Made by a program: the position numbers and the translations under genes
Shown here: in pieces, positions 25,406-33,958 of the stretch
Position numbering within the stretch: position 1 is the first letter of the stretch
Layout of the letters: every line of letters starts with the position of its first letter
Notes under the pieces: model-generated
The model's database searches: none
The model's input: only the letters and a program-made list of their open reading frames with translations
What the model was told of the DNA's origin: nothing
DNA from: Pratylenchus scribneri
Lineage: Eukaryota > Nematoda > Chromadorea > Rhabditida > Pratylenchidae
Direction: 5' to 3'
DNA: 64,000 nt
NCBI GenBank assembly: GCA_030063045.1
Contig: JAQSEB010000042.1
Span: 62,001-126,000, forward strand

Positions 25406-25664
25406 CAACAAGCAATGAGAGAGAACATGCATGTCTGTTCGAACGGACACGCATTGTAGAATAAATAAAGAGACTGATAACTAATCTAATTTTGATTATT
25501 CAAAAATATTATGCATCTTTATATTGAAAGAAGAGTTAAGGACATAAAGACTGAATATGGGGGAGAGAAGAATTAGAGGATAACAAGAAGGGTTAGGGGC
25601 GCAAAGGCTGATGGAAAGAAATGATGTGGATAATAATAAATATGGGCAAAGGATGAATGCATGG

Positions 25665-25674
25665 TCTATTTAAG
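25665..25674 (+). promoter_or_regulatory. TATA-like box before ATPase
   Basis: TCTATTTAAG, 31 nt before the ATPase ATG at 25706. It is the weakest match to the set at 26340, 30959, 32882 and 34153. It also argues against the upstream ATG at 25661, which overlaps the box. Confidence 0.5.
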
Positions 25675-25705
25675 CAATCATTTGTATTCAATTGCACTCA
25701 TAAAA

Positions 25706-26323
25706 ATGTTCTTTTCACCCTTCACCCTAATTTTAGCTGGAGCCACCGGTTCTGGAAAAACACAATGGTTGCTGAAGCTCCTAAAGCATCGAGAACAATT
25801 GATCGATCCACCACTCCAGAAAGTACTCTATTGCTATGGCGAATTGAATGACACAATTATGCGATTGAAAACAGTGGAAGGTGTGGAAACATATAATGGC
25901 GTTCCTGATGAGGAAATGATAAAATCCATGCCAAAACCTTTGCTCCTCATTTTGGATGATCTAATGCTGGACACAAAAAATGATTTCCTTGATCTCCTGT
26001 TCACTCGTGGATCCCATAATTGGAACACCAGCGTTATGTTTGTGACTCAATCCATATTTGGAAGGAATATTCGTACGGCACGGAGCAATGCCCACGTGCT
26101 TGTTTTGATGCGTAGCCCATCGGCCCAATTGCAATCAAAAACAATTGGTTCACAATTATTTCCCGGGAGATTGAAATATTTTATGGAGGCTTGGACAGAT
26201 GCCACTCACGAACCCTTTTCATATTTGGTAATTAATATGCACCCAAATGCACCTGAATATTTGCGTTTGTCAACGGACATTTTTCCTGGGGAAAAGCAAA
26301 AAATTTATCTTCCAATTGATTGA
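25706..26323 (+). CDS. Maverick genome-packaging ATPase (FtsK/HerA type)
   Basis: 205 residues from ATG 25706. This start is preferred over 25661 because a TATA-like box overlaps the earlier ATG and the protein then begins FFSPFTLILAGATGSGKT, as in the family. The Walker A motif is GATGSGKT (residues 12-19); the Walker B is LLLILDDLM; a sensor-like VMFVTQSIF follows. These ATPases drive DNA into the preformed capsid and are a hallmark of the PRD1-adenovirus-like lineage. The frame is intact, with no missing motif. It is first in the plus-strand cluster; the next TATA-like box begins 16 bp after its stop. Confidence 0.93.
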   Translation: MFFSPFTLILAGATGSGKTQWLLKLLKHREQLIDPPLQKVLYCYGELNDTIMRLKTVEGVETYNGVPDEEMIKSMPKPLLLILDDLMLDTKNDFLDLLFTRGSHNWNTSVMFVTQSIFGRNIRTARSNAHVLVLMRSPSAQLQSKTIGSQLFPGRLKYFMEAWTDATHEPFSYLVINMHPNAPEYLRLSTDIFPGEKQKIYLPID

Positions 26324-26339
26324 TCATATACGGGCGGGG

Positions 26340-26348
26340 TCTATATAA
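26340..26348 (+). promoter_or_regulatory. TATA-like box, second unit
   Basis: TCTATATAA, 46 nt before the ATG at 26395. The next TATA-like box recognised as a promoter is at 30959, so genes 26395-30942 may share this one. Confidence 0.6.
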
Positions 26349-26394
26349 ATGCATAAAATTAATGAAAAAAAATCAATAAAAAATCAAAAATAGA

Positions 26395-26754
26395 ATGACA
26401 TATCAATTCAGTCCATATATAAAAGATAATTTAGAATTTTTTCAACAACTCTCAAAAACTAAATCGGATAGAAAGAAAAACTCGCTTATATTGAACGCAA
26501 ACGCCGATCAAATTTTGGCAATTGTTGAAATTTGTGCAAATATTTTGCGCTACAATTTCATTTTGACTCCAAAACAGAAGAGACGTCTGATCAAATTTGC
26601 CGATTATTATCGGGCAATCGCTAGGGCACGTACCGAAAAGACTGCGCGAAGGCGTATTCAACAGGGTAGTGGTTTGGCACTGGGTGCAATTCTGTTGCCC
26701 ATTGTCGCAACATTGGCTGAACATTTGGTCAAAAAAATATTGCCGCAACAATGA
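26395..26754 (+). CDS. Small Maverick protein with hydrophobic C-terminus
   Basis: 119 residues. The N-terminal two-thirds is helical and basic (RRLIKFADYYRAIARARTEK), followed by GSGLALGAILLPIVATLAEHL, a Gly/Ala-rich hydrophobic stretch. That pattern recalls short amphipathic or membrane-active virion proteins of related viruses, but I cannot assign it. Its TGA stop overlaps the next ATG as ATGA at 26751-26754, which suggests coupled expression. Confidence 0.6.
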   Translation: MTYQFSPYIKDNLEFFQQLSKTKSDRKKNSLILNANADQILAIVEICANILRYNFILTPKQKRRLIKFADYYRAIARARTEKTARRRIQQGSGLALGAILLPIVATLAEHLVKKILPQQ

Positions 26755-27638
26755 GACACACCCGGAAAATGGTCATAATTCCTGAGGCAGAATACAAAAT
26801 CCTATTGAGTTTGATAACCCGAACATCGGGGGATGATTTACAAAATGAGAAGACCAAATTGGATGCAAAAATAGCCACCACTCTGGATAATGCTAAGCTG
26901 GATCCGGACATTAAGCAGAAGCGTTATAATCTCCTATACAAGCAAAGGAGACAAATGAGAGATTTGATTGAGAATAGACCACAAAAAGTGGTGATACAAA
27001 ATCCTGAAACCGTACCACCGAATGTGGCTCCATATTTGGGTCTGAGCAAACTTCCAAATGCAATTGATCCAACCAGTGCTAATGAAGATGAGAGAAAAAA
27101 GATTGTCAGACGAGCGTCCACATTAGGATCAACCTCAGGAACTGATGAAAAATCTTCCGTTTACACTTCATCATCATCTGTACCCAAAGAAGAAGAAGGT
27201 TCAACACAATATGAATCGGCTTTAACACCCTCCGAACATGACTATAGAATGCCAGCCACATCACGTAAAAAACTGATTGAATTGATCCAATCCAATCCAG
27301 AAAGATTCGGTGTTGCCCCAAACGGTCAAATCCTGAGCAACAAAAAATTGCGTATCCGAGAGAGCCACTTTAAAGATTCCATAGATTATATTGCTGGCAT
27401 GCGTGACTCGCCACCTCGCGGCCATAAATTTTTTGATCAAGCACTCCGGAGGGATCCAGAAGCACAAAACATAATTATGGGAAATTTTGTCGGACAATCC
27501 GGTCAAGGTAAAAAACATAAAAAGCTAAGATTTGCTGCCAGCACCAAAGTCGGGATTATAAAAACACCAGGTCTTCGGAGAATAGTCCCATCTCAAAAAC
27601 AAAACAAATTTAGACCACAATTATGGGCAAAACTCTGA
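26751..27638 (+). CDS. Maverick conserved protein of unknown function (PX-like)
   Basis: 295 residues, starting KMVIIPEAEYKILLSLI, then a charged helical stretch and a Ser/Glu-rich disordered centre (about 120-165). The C-terminal third has a compact part (SRKKLIELIQSNPERFGV) and ends with a basic tail (GKKHKKLRF). Its position between the ATPase and integrase genes and the IP-E-Y start fit the protein usually called PX in Polintons. The role is unknown; it could be a virion or DNA-associated protein. It overlaps the previous gene by 4 bp and the integrase by 16 bp. Confidence 0.6.
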   Translation: MRHTRKMVIIPEAEYKILLSLITRTSGDDLQNEKTKLDAKIATTLDNAKLDPDIKQKRYNLLYKQRRQMRDLIENRPQKVVIQNPETVPPNVAPYLGLSKLPNAIDPTSANEDERKKIVRRASTLGSTSGTDEKSSVYTSSSSVPKEEEGSTQYESALTPSEHDYRMPATSRKKLIELIQSNPERFGVAPNGQILSNKKLRIRESHFKDSIDYIAGMRDSPPRGHKFFDQALRRDPEAQNIIMGNFVGQSGQGKKHKKLRFAASTKVGIIKTPGLRRIVPSQKQNKFRPQLWAKL

Positions 27639-28732
27639 TTAACAATTTGCTGACCACACTTTTTTACAAGTTAAAATCTCCGGCTAGCTACACAGGAATA
27701 CAGGCACTTTATACCGAAGCAAAGAAACACAATCCAGCAGTTACAATGAAAGATGTGGAAACATTTTTACACAATGAGCGCACTTGGACATTGTACAAAC
27801 CTGCCAGAAAGCGCTATAAGCGACTAAAAACCATTCCTTCTGGGCTGAACACGGATTGGCAATGCGATCTATGCATTTTCGATGATCTCAAGAATCAAAA
27901 TGATCAATACCGTTACCTATTGGTTTGTATTGACGTCTTGAGTCGAAAAATTCATGTGGCACCCGCCATGACGAAGAGGAGTGAAGATATGATTGATGCA
28001 TTCAATAGGGTATTTGCAAAATCCAAAGTCATACCACATAAGCTTTATTCCGATTCGGGTGTGGAATTCCAGGCCAAAAAAATGTTGGAATATTTCCAGC
28101 AAAAACAAATTTTAAAGAGGGTAATGTACAGTCCTCATTTGCATGCCGGTGTTGTGGAACGAGCCAACAAGACAATAAAGCTTCGGCTGTACAAATATTT
28201 TAGCCAAAATAACACTACGCGATGGGTGGAAGCAGTTCAAAAAATTGTGGATGGCATAAACAATAGTGTGAATCGCACAATTGGAATGACTCCAAACCAG
28301 GTCACATATGAAAATGCTCAAGAACTTTGGCAGAGGCTATATAAGCAGGAAGAAGATGGGGAGGAAAAACAACAATTACAAAATAAATTTTCACACGGAG
28401 ATATTGTACGTATCGCTAAAGAGAAGGGCACATTTGGACGATCATTTCATCCAAACTATACAGACGAACTGTTTCGAATCACAAAAGTCAACCCCACCAA
28501 TCCCCCATCCTATAGAATTGAGGATTTGGAGGGTAACAAAATTTCAGGCATTTTTTACGCACCCGATTTGGTCAAAACCACATTGGACACAACACATCGT
28601 ATTGCCGAAGTGTTGAGGACACGAAAACGTAAAGGACTAGTAGAGCATTTTGTACGCTGGGTGGGATATTCCGACAAGCATAATAGTTGGATCAAAGACT
28701 CGAATTTGGTTACCACCCCAATAGCCGAATAA
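27623..28732 (+). CDS. Maverick retrovirus-type integrase with chromodomain
   Basis: 369 residues. The DDE core has Asp82 (DWQCDLCIFDD), Asp144 (LYSDSGVEFQ) and Glu179 (HAGVVERANK), with 34 residues between the last two, as in rve integrases. DGINNSVNRTIGMTPNQV follows. The C-terminus is a chromodomain (IAEVLRTRKRKGLVEHFVRW, then VGYSDKHNSWI), which in integrases can direct insertion to marked chromatin. The enzyme joins element ends to host DNA. All three acidic residues are present and the frame is intact. It overlaps the preceding gene by 16 bp; the next ATG is 8 bp after its stop. Confidence 0.95.
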   Translation: MGKTLINNLLTTLFYKLKSPASYTGIQALYTEAKKHNPAVTMKDVETFLHNERTWTLYKPARKRYKRLKTIPSGLNTDWQCDLCIFDDLKNQNDQYRYLLVCIDVLSRKIHVAPAMTKRSEDMIDAFNRVFAKSKVIPHKLYSDSGVEFQAKKMLEYFQQKQILKRVMYSPHLHAGVVERANKTIKLRLYKYFSQNNTTRWVEAVQKIVDGINNSVNRTIGMTPNQVTYENAQELWQRLYKQEEDGEEKQQLQNKFSHGDIVRIAKEKGTFGRSFHPNYTDELFRITKVNPTNPPSYRIEDLEGNKISGIFYAPDLVKTTLDTTHRIAEVLRTRKRKGLVEHFVRWVGYSDKHNSWIKDSNLVTTPIAE

Positions 28733-28740
28733 TTGCCCAA

Positions 28741-30489
28741 ATGGATTCATTTTACATTACCCTACCCAGCAATGATCCCTCATATGAGAACAATAAGACG
28801 AGCCATTTCACCGTTCGGTTACCCGAAACATTGGAGCTTGACAATGCATGGACCGTATCGCTTTCCTCAATCATTTATCCAATCTCATTTGCCACACTCG
28901 GTGCTGAGGATGAGCAATATATCATTGTCAGCTATTTGGATCCTGAGGATAAGCAACAATCCGAAAAAATTATGATACCCTCCCTGAATTTCCATACAAT
29001 CAAAGAGATGGAACAGAACATAAATGCCCTCATTCATCAGTATTTTACGCGCCGCTCCGCAGAGAAGGGCACAACCTCATTGGGCTATGCAGAAAGCAAC
29101 ACAAATCCAACTAGAATGAGAAGATCTACGGCAGAAACACAACAACAACAACTCACCCAAATTCAAGAAAGCCCAGAAATTGCCGCAAAAGTGGCCGCAC
29201 TCAAACAAGCCAATCAACAACAAACATTGACTCCAATCCAAGAAACGGCTGATATACAGGCCAGAGTAGAACGGGAACGAGCAGAAAAGCTCAAAATGGC
29301 AAAAGGTGCAGCAGAAAGAGCTTTACGAGACACTGGAAAAAACTATCAAAAATTGCTGGAATACATTACAAATGCAACCAACGCACTTGACAAAATCAAT
29401 TCAAAATTGGCGGAAAAGCAAGACGATAATTCACAATTGAATGCAAAGATTGTAAAAATCAGAGAGGGATTGACCACTTTACAATCCCTAGGCCTGACAC
29501 TCTATGCCCATCGTGACGCTACACAAAAAGCAAAAGATGAAACTTTGCGAGAGGTTGAAGCAAGGGATTTACCAGCTGCAAGACGTGGGGCAGACAAAGC
29601 AAAAAAGATTCTGGCAGACTCGAATGAAACCCTTCAAAATGGAATCAAAATCGTTGAACAATTGGGCCAATTAAGTGCGGATGCCAATACCATACTCCAA
29701 TCAATGCCACCAAAACCGCAACCAATAGCCAGTGAACAGCAACAACAGCCAATAGCTGCCAGTGGTGATAAAAAATTGGAACCAATTGAAGAGCAGCAAT
29801 CCATAAAGGATCAAGTCACTGAATTGCAGCGAAAAAAACTGCAACAAAAACAATTGGTACAAATTGAAGAAGACGAACGAATCCAACAGCAATTGGCAAA
29901 ATTACAGCAGCAGCAACGGGAATTACTAAAATTTTCCGAAGATCAACCATCACAACCGGAACCACCAATAGCATTGGCCCAATTCAAAAAGCCAATAGAA
30001 GAGGACCGATTTTCGGATATTCGCCAACTCTTTCATACTGACCCAAATGCAAAGGTCATTTTCAGATTTGATGACACAATGCAAAAATTTATTGCATTTT
30101 TTGAGGACCGTATCCAACATGTGGAACTTTCACCCGAGCTAGCCTATGCGCTGGGATACAGTAATCAATTGTTTGTAATGAGTGGATTTTACGCTCAATT
30201 TATGCCCACCCTATCGGGTGGAATCAAACAATTGTATGTGTACAGCCCAATTGTGGAACAATCCATTGTGGGAAATGAGAAAGCACCACTTTTGCGAGTG
30301 GTTAACGTAATTGGCGAGCCGGGTCAAGTCCAAGAGGCTATATATAGCTCAGAATATCACTACCGATTGCAGAATAAACGCATTTCTGAAATTACAATTG
30401 AAATTCGTTCAGCAACAGGAAAATTGGTAAAATTTGCGTGGGGAAATACCCTCGTGACATTGCATTTCAAAAGATCACTTTTCATGTGA
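28741..30489 (+). CDS. Maverick minor capsid (penton-like) protein with coiled-coil insert
   Basis: 582 residues from ATG 28741. An open frame runs from 28687, but that part overlaps the integrase, and MDSFYITLPSNDPS is the usual start. The N-terminal block (FTVRLPETLELDNAWTVSLS) and C-terminal block (YALGYSNQ, QLYVYSPIVEQSIVG, APLLRVVNVIG) match Polinton penton/minor capsid proteins, with a predicted single jelly-roll at the vertices. Between them (about residues 115-440) is a long Gln/Lys/Glu-rich coiled coil with IQE repeats (LTQIQESPEIAAKV and LTPIQETADIQARV). This insert makes the protein unusually long. It might form a fibre or tegument-like contact (inference). Confidence 0.8.
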   Translation: MDSFYITLPSNDPSYENNKTSHFTVRLPETLELDNAWTVSLSSIIYPISFATLGAEDEQYIIVSYLDPEDKQQSEKIMIPSLNFHTIKEMEQNINALIHQYFTRRSAEKGTTSLGYAESNTNPTRMRRSTAETQQQQLTQIQESPEIAAKVAALKQANQQQTLTPIQETADIQARVERERAEKLKMAKGAAERALRDTGKNYQKLLEYITNATNALDKINSKLAEKQDDNSQLNAKIVKIREGLTTLQSLGLTLYAHRDATQKAKDETLREVEARDLPAARRGADKAKKILADSNETLQNGIKIVEQLGQLSADANTILQSMPPKPQPIASEQQQQPIAASGDKKLEPIEEQQSIKDQVTELQRKKLQQKQLVQIEEDERIQQQLAKLQQQQRELLKFSEDQPSQPEPPIALAQFKKPIEEDRFSDIRQLFHTDPNAKVIFRFDDTMQKFIAFFEDRIQHVELSPELAYALGYSNQLFVMSGFYAQFMPTLSGGIKQLYVYSPIVEQSIVGNEKAPLLRVVNVIGEPGQVQEAIYSSEYHYRLQNKRISEITIEIRSATGKLVKFAWGNTLVTLHFKRSLFM

Positions 30490-30498
30490 ACAATTAGA

Positions 30499-30942
30499 AT
30501 GACGCATGTTTTCATTGACCCAAATAATTTGAACTGGATAGGACTGGTGGCGGCCCAAGAAGGTCGAGGTCCTGCATTGGCCTCTCAACAGCAACGGTAT
30601 TTTCAGGGTATCCGGTATCAAAGGGGTACTGGTGTATTGGGTGCGATTGGTCGCTTCCTGATGCCAATTGCCAAAAATATTGTCTCCACTATTGGAGATG
30701 AGGGTTTGGCTGCCGGCACAAAAGCGCTAAGCGACATTTCTCAGGGCAAAAATGTAAAAGAAGCGCTGATGGAACACTCCAAACAAGGATTGGCCAACAT
30801 TGCCGGTAAATTCCAGCAATGTGGAAAAGGAGCAACAGTGAAAAAACAAAGAGGTCGCCCAAAAGGATCGGCTACTTTAAAAAAGCTGGCACTGATAAGG
30901 CAACCTAGACGACGTTTCGATCAATTGTCCCCATATTTTTGA
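30499..30942 (+). CDS. Small basic Maverick protein with AT-hook-like motif
   Basis: 147 residues, 9 bp after the minor capsid gene. The centre is Gly/Ala-rich and amphipathic (GVLGAIGRFLMPIAKNIVST, GDEGLAAGTKAL), as in a conserved small protein placed beside the capsid genes of Polintons (often labelled PY). The C-terminus has KKQRGRPKGS, an AT-hook-like GRP core, and ends in an Arg-rich stretch (RQPRRRFD). A virion protein that touches DNA or membrane is likely, but the function is not established. Confidence 0.6.
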   Translation: MTHVFIDPNNLNWIGLVAAQEGRGPALASQQQRYFQGIRYQRGTGVLGAIGRFLMPIAKNIVSTIGDEGLAAGTKALSDISQGKNVKEALMEHSKQGLANIAGKFQQCGKGATVKKQRGRPKGSATLKKLALIRQPRRRFDQLSPYF

Positions 30943-30958
30943 TCAGACAGCTCGCTTG

Positions 30959-30968
30959 TCTATATAAG
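30959..30968 (+). promoter_or_regulatory. TATA-like box before major capsid gene
   Basis: TCTATATAAG, 52 nt before the major capsid ATG at 31021 and 16 bp after the previous stop. This is the best copy of the shared box. Confidence 0.65.
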
Positions 30969-31020
30969 GACAAAAAAATGAGTTTATTCTCTAACATTTT
31001 CATTTTTTTAAATTGCAAAA

Positions 31021-32397
31021 ATGACTACCCTCAAAAAAATTGATTCCGAAAGTAGCGAAGGTGTGGATGTTGGCCTGATAAATTTTTTCGAGCTTCCAGC
31101 CACAAATGTGGCAGTAAACAAAACCACAATTAGGCAACTCCTTCCAATTGCTGCCCTTTCCCAAGAAGGCCCGTACACTTTCCGAGTGTTTGCCGATAAT
31201 CAGTTTATTGATTTGGGTCGAACTTACCTCTATTTGGGACTATCGCTTCAAAAGAAGTCTGCCGGTAATTGGGTTAGCATTTCGGATACGGTAGAGGATG
31301 ATAAGCACGCCGGAGTGATCAATAACCTGGGTCATAGTTTTGTGAAATCGCTAAAACTGAGTATCAATGGAACGGAATGCTTCGATTCGGGTCCGCTCTA
31401 TGCCTATAGGGCCTACATTCTACAAGAGTTGGGCCTCTCGCATGAAGTACGCAATGGGCTGTACGAAGCAAATTGCTATGCCCTAGATGACTCACCACAA
31501 AATCATTATAATGGTTCAGGATTCCGGAAACGGGCGAAACGATTCTCGAATGGACAACTATGCGAAACAATGGTCAAACTCAATTTTGATTTGGCCAAGC
31601 AGAATAAACTGATGCTGAACAATGCGGACTTGATTTTCACAATCCATCGGAATTCTGATGATTTTCTCCTCCTCACACCTGAGTATGTGATAAAAGGAGT
31701 AGCTCCAGCTGCAGATACCACACACCAAAATGCACAAGAATATCGGATAAAGGTGCATGATGTTCAGCTATTTGTGGCCTGTATGGATTTGACCCAATCA
31801 CTGCAAAATGCAATCGCAAAACAAATGGAAACCTCACCGGCCAAATTCCCAATGCGCAGAATTGAGTGTAGAAGTGTATATTTGGACAAGGGTCGTATTG
31901 ATCTGGCACATAATATTTTTGTTAACATTCTACCCCGTCGTTTAATCATTGCATTCACTGCGGCAGATGCCTTTTCAGGCACCAAGAAAAAGTCACCATT
32001 CGAATTTGTGCATGCAAATTTGCGCTCACTTAGTGTGGAGGCAAATGGAAACAGCTATCCCGCTACGCCATATGCCCTCGATTTTGACAACAATCGTTAT
32101 ATTCGCACATTTATCGATATGTATGCCGGTTTAGGAATGGACGAAGGCGACCGGACAATGTCCATCAATTTACAGCGATTTTTGAACGGCTGGTGCTTCT
32201 ATGTGATCCCAATGCAAAGCACACTCGAGGACTATGGTCAAAATTTTGAGATCATTCGCAACGGGACCACGTGCATAAAGCTACATTTTAAGGAAGCTAT
32301 AAAGGATTCGATGGAAATGCTGGTAATTGGAGAGTTTGATTCCATTCTCTCAATCGATTCGGCACGTGTACTCAGCTCAGATAATAGTGTATTTTAA
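31021..32397 (+). CDS. Maverick major capsid protein (double jelly-roll)
   Basis: 458 residues with an uninterrupted frame. The N-terminus VGLINFFELPATNVAVNKTT and the blocks FRVFADNQFIDLGRTYLYLG, VKSLKLSINGTECFDSG, YAYRAYILQELGLS and PRRLIIAFTAADAFSGTKK are those of the Polinton major capsid family, whose C. elegans relatives are annotated as F54H12.2-like proteins. The family is predicted to fold as a double jelly-roll, trimerise and build the icosahedral shell. The C-terminus ends with the conserved-looking hydrophobic LVIGEFDSILSID. It is followed after 3 bp by the protease, suggesting one transcript from the box at 30959. Confidence 0.92.
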   Translation: MTTLKKIDSESSEGVDVGLINFFELPATNVAVNKTTIRQLLPIAALSQEGPYTFRVFADNQFIDLGRTYLYLGLSLQKKSAGNWVSISDTVEDDKHAGVINNLGHSFVKSLKLSINGTECFDSGPLYAYRAYILQELGLSHEVRNGLYEANCYALDDSPQNHYNGSGFRKRAKRFSNGQLCETMVKLNFDLAKQNKLMLNNADLIFTIHRNSDDFLLLTPEYVIKGVAPAADTTHQNAQEYRIKVHDVQLFVACMDLTQSLQNAIAKQMETSPAKFPMRRIECRSVYLDKGRIDLAHNIFVNILPRRLIIAFTAADAFSGTKKKSPFEFVHANLRSLSVEANGNSYPATPYALDFDNNRYIRTFIDMYAGLGMDEGDRTMSINLQRFLNGWCFYVIPMQSTLEDYGQNFEIIRNGTTCIKLHFKEAIKDSMEMLVIGEFDSILSIDSARVLSSDNSVF

Positions 32398-32400
32398 GAG

Positions 32401-32877
32401 ATGATTATGGAGGGTATGAATGGAAGGCAATTGGAGCGCATTTTACGCTCAAATCCACACACACGCCAGCATTTTTTGGGAGTCTTTGCTGCAGATAATT
32501 TACCCCACTCGAAAAAATATCCCCATTGTTTTGTGGCAAACACCGATCCACACTACCGAAAAGGCCAACATTGGGTTTCCATTTGGGTTCAAAATCCTCA
32601 TTGTGCCGAATATTTTTGCTCACTTGGTGAACCGCCTAATGCAAATTTCCAAAAATATATGAGCACATTCCAATCGGTAAAAGTCAATAATAGGCAAATA
32701 CAAGCAAATTTAGAAGACACATGTGGACATTACTGCATCTATTTTTTGGTTTGTCGTTCCCAGGGGCAAACATTCCCCCAAATTATGCAAACTCTTTGGC
32801 GAACGCGAGCAATGGCGGATATGTTGGTAAAATTTTTTGTTCGGCATTTGATTATTCCTACAACACTTTGCATTTAG
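32401..32877 (+). CDS. Maverick adenain-like cysteine protease, acidic residue replaced
   Basis: 158 residues. Start NGRQLERILRSNPHTRQHFLGVFAADNLP is family-typical. The catalytic His is His57 (GQHWVSIWV) and the nucleophile is Cys108 in DTCGHYCIYF. The acidic member of the triad normally follows as YF(D/E)S-G; here the sequence is EYFCSLGEPP, so Cys73 stands where Asp is expected. Adenain-type enzymes mature capsid proteins. Activity in this copy is uncertain: some cysteine proteases tolerate loss of the third residue. The frame is otherwise complete. Confidence 0.88.
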   Translation: MIMEGMNGRQLERILRSNPHTRQHFLGVFAADNLPHSKKYPHCFVANTDPHYRKGQHWVSIWVQNPHCAEYFCSLGEPPNANFQKYMSTFQSVKVNNRQIQANLEDTCGHYCIYFLVCRSQGQTFPQIMQTLWRTRAMADMLVKFFVRHLIIPTTLCI

Positions 32878-32881
32878 CCTG

Positions 32882-32891
32882 CCTATATAAG
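32882..32891 (+). promoter_or_regulatory. TATA-like box before membrane glycoprotein
   Basis: CCTATATAAG, 39 nt before ATG 32931. The in-frame ATG at 32895 is only 3 nt downstream of the box, so the mRNA would most likely begin past it; this decides the start of the next gene. Confidence 0.6.
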
Positions 32892-32930
32892 AAAATGCAA
32901 AAAAATCACAAAGATTTTATAAACTTAAAA

Positions 32931-33551
32931 ATGAAATTTATTATTCCATTTTTATTTTTTGCCACCATTTTTCCTCCATTATTTCCATTCATAATTGGGC
33001 ATAGAATCTATCGTTTATTTGAGGGCGAAACCATTATAGACAAGAATAATAGTTTTGATCACCAATATTTGATCCATTCAAAATGCAATAGACCAATGAT
33101 ATTCCCATATAACAATAGAGCAGTATGCATATTGACGCAAAATAGTAAAATTAATGGACAATACCAAATTCAATTGGAATCTGCCTATACATTTCATACA
33201 TCTGCGCCAAGAATAATGGAACTAACCCCATCGGATTCAATATTTCATGCCTGCTTTGAATATGATCATCATTCATTTTTAATTTACCAAAATGGTAGGA
33301 ATAATGAGACGCATATCATTCGAAGTGGAAATGAAAAGGTGTTCAAATTTTTTGACAAATATGAACGGTTTATCTTTGATCATATACAATCGCGTTTATA
33401 CATTCAAATTGATGATCAATGGTTGTATAGACTAAATCTCGATAAGCTTGTTTCGAAATTTTGGTCGCCTTCCATACAATGGGGAAGCAAAAATGCTCGA
33501 ATCCTCTTAGAACCAATTACTCAATTATCCTCTAATGTTGCCAAGATGTAA
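32931..33551 (+). CDS. Putative Maverick secreted/membrane glycoprotein, first frame
   Basis: Starting at 32931 the protein opens with a hydrophobic signal peptide (KFIIPFLFFATIFPPLFPFI) and continues about 185 residues as an extracellular-type domain rich in aromatic residues, with one NNETH and one NRPM sequence. Repeated patterns of the form (F/Y)IFDH..SRLYIQIDDQWLYR resemble beta-propeller blades (YWTD-like); this is a weak impression, not a family match. The frame ends in TAA at 33549-33551, overlapping the next frame's ATG. Mavericks of other nematodes have been reported to encode membrane fusion proteins, so an envelope or receptor-binding role is possible. I do not recognise a fusion peptide or class. 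Confidence 0.6.
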   Translation: MKFIIPFLFFATIFPPLFPFIIGHRIYRLFEGETIIDKNNSFDHQYLIHSKCNRPMIFPYNNRAVCILTQNSKINGQYQIQLESAYTFHTSAPRIMELTPSDSIFHACFEYDHHSFLIYQNGRNNETHIIRSGNEKVFKFFDKYERFIFDHIQSRLYIQIDDQWLYRLNLDKLVSKFWSPSIQWGSKNARILLEPITQLSSNVAKM

Positions 33552-33958
33552 TGATTACGAATGGTGTATTGTATTGGATTGAGGAAGATTCCATCTACCG
33601 ACGGCATTTACATTTGAAACAGGAGAGGATATTTGTATCAAAAATTGGCGCAAAAATATTTTCTTTCATCCCATTTCCTCATGCCAAAGATAAAGATATT
33701 CCAGTATTGCTTTCAACCACCAAAAATAATTTTCATAATTGCATTGCAATTTATTTAGCCATCATCAAAGCGTGCGTAATTTCGCTATTAGTTTGGCTTT
33801 ACCGTAAGCCAATGATGGAGAGCATTAGAAAAAGATTTAAAAAAACGCAATCCTATGATTCTGAGGATGGACAATTTGAGCTATCTGGTGGCATTTATCC
33901 TACTGCGCCATTATTCTTGCAGCAGAATGAGACAAATAATCCAATTAGAGCAAAGTGA
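33551..33958 (+). CDS. Membrane-anchor part of the glycoprotein, second frame
   Basis: 135 residues from an ATG overlapping the preceding stop (TAATG). It opens with another propeller-like blade (GVLYWIEEDSIYRRHLHL). Near residue 70 comes one transmembrane segment (CIAIYLAIIKACVISLLVWL), then a basic stop-transfer (YRKPMMESIRKRFKK) and a cytoplasmic tail. The two frames together look like one type I membrane protein split by a frame change. Coupled re-initiation at TAATG, a frameshift, or an indel mutation are all possible; the continuity of blade-like sequence on both sides favours an indel or frameshift. Confidence 0.6.
   Translation: MITNGVLYWIEEDSIYRRHLHLKQERIFVSKIGAKIFSFIPFPHAKDKDIPVLLSTTKNNFHNCIAIYLAIIKACVISLLVWLYRKPMMESIRKRFKKTQSYDSEDGQFELSGGIYPTAPLFLQQNETNNPIRAK

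Noticed and set aside
28687..28740. Upstream extension of the minor capsid frame from 28687
   Set aside because: It lies within the integrase gene in another frame, and the family-typical start is the ATG at 28741.
32721..32930. Long N-terminal extension of the glycoprotein frame
   Set aside because: It overlaps the protease gene; the TATA-like box at 32882 and the signal peptide place the start at 32931.
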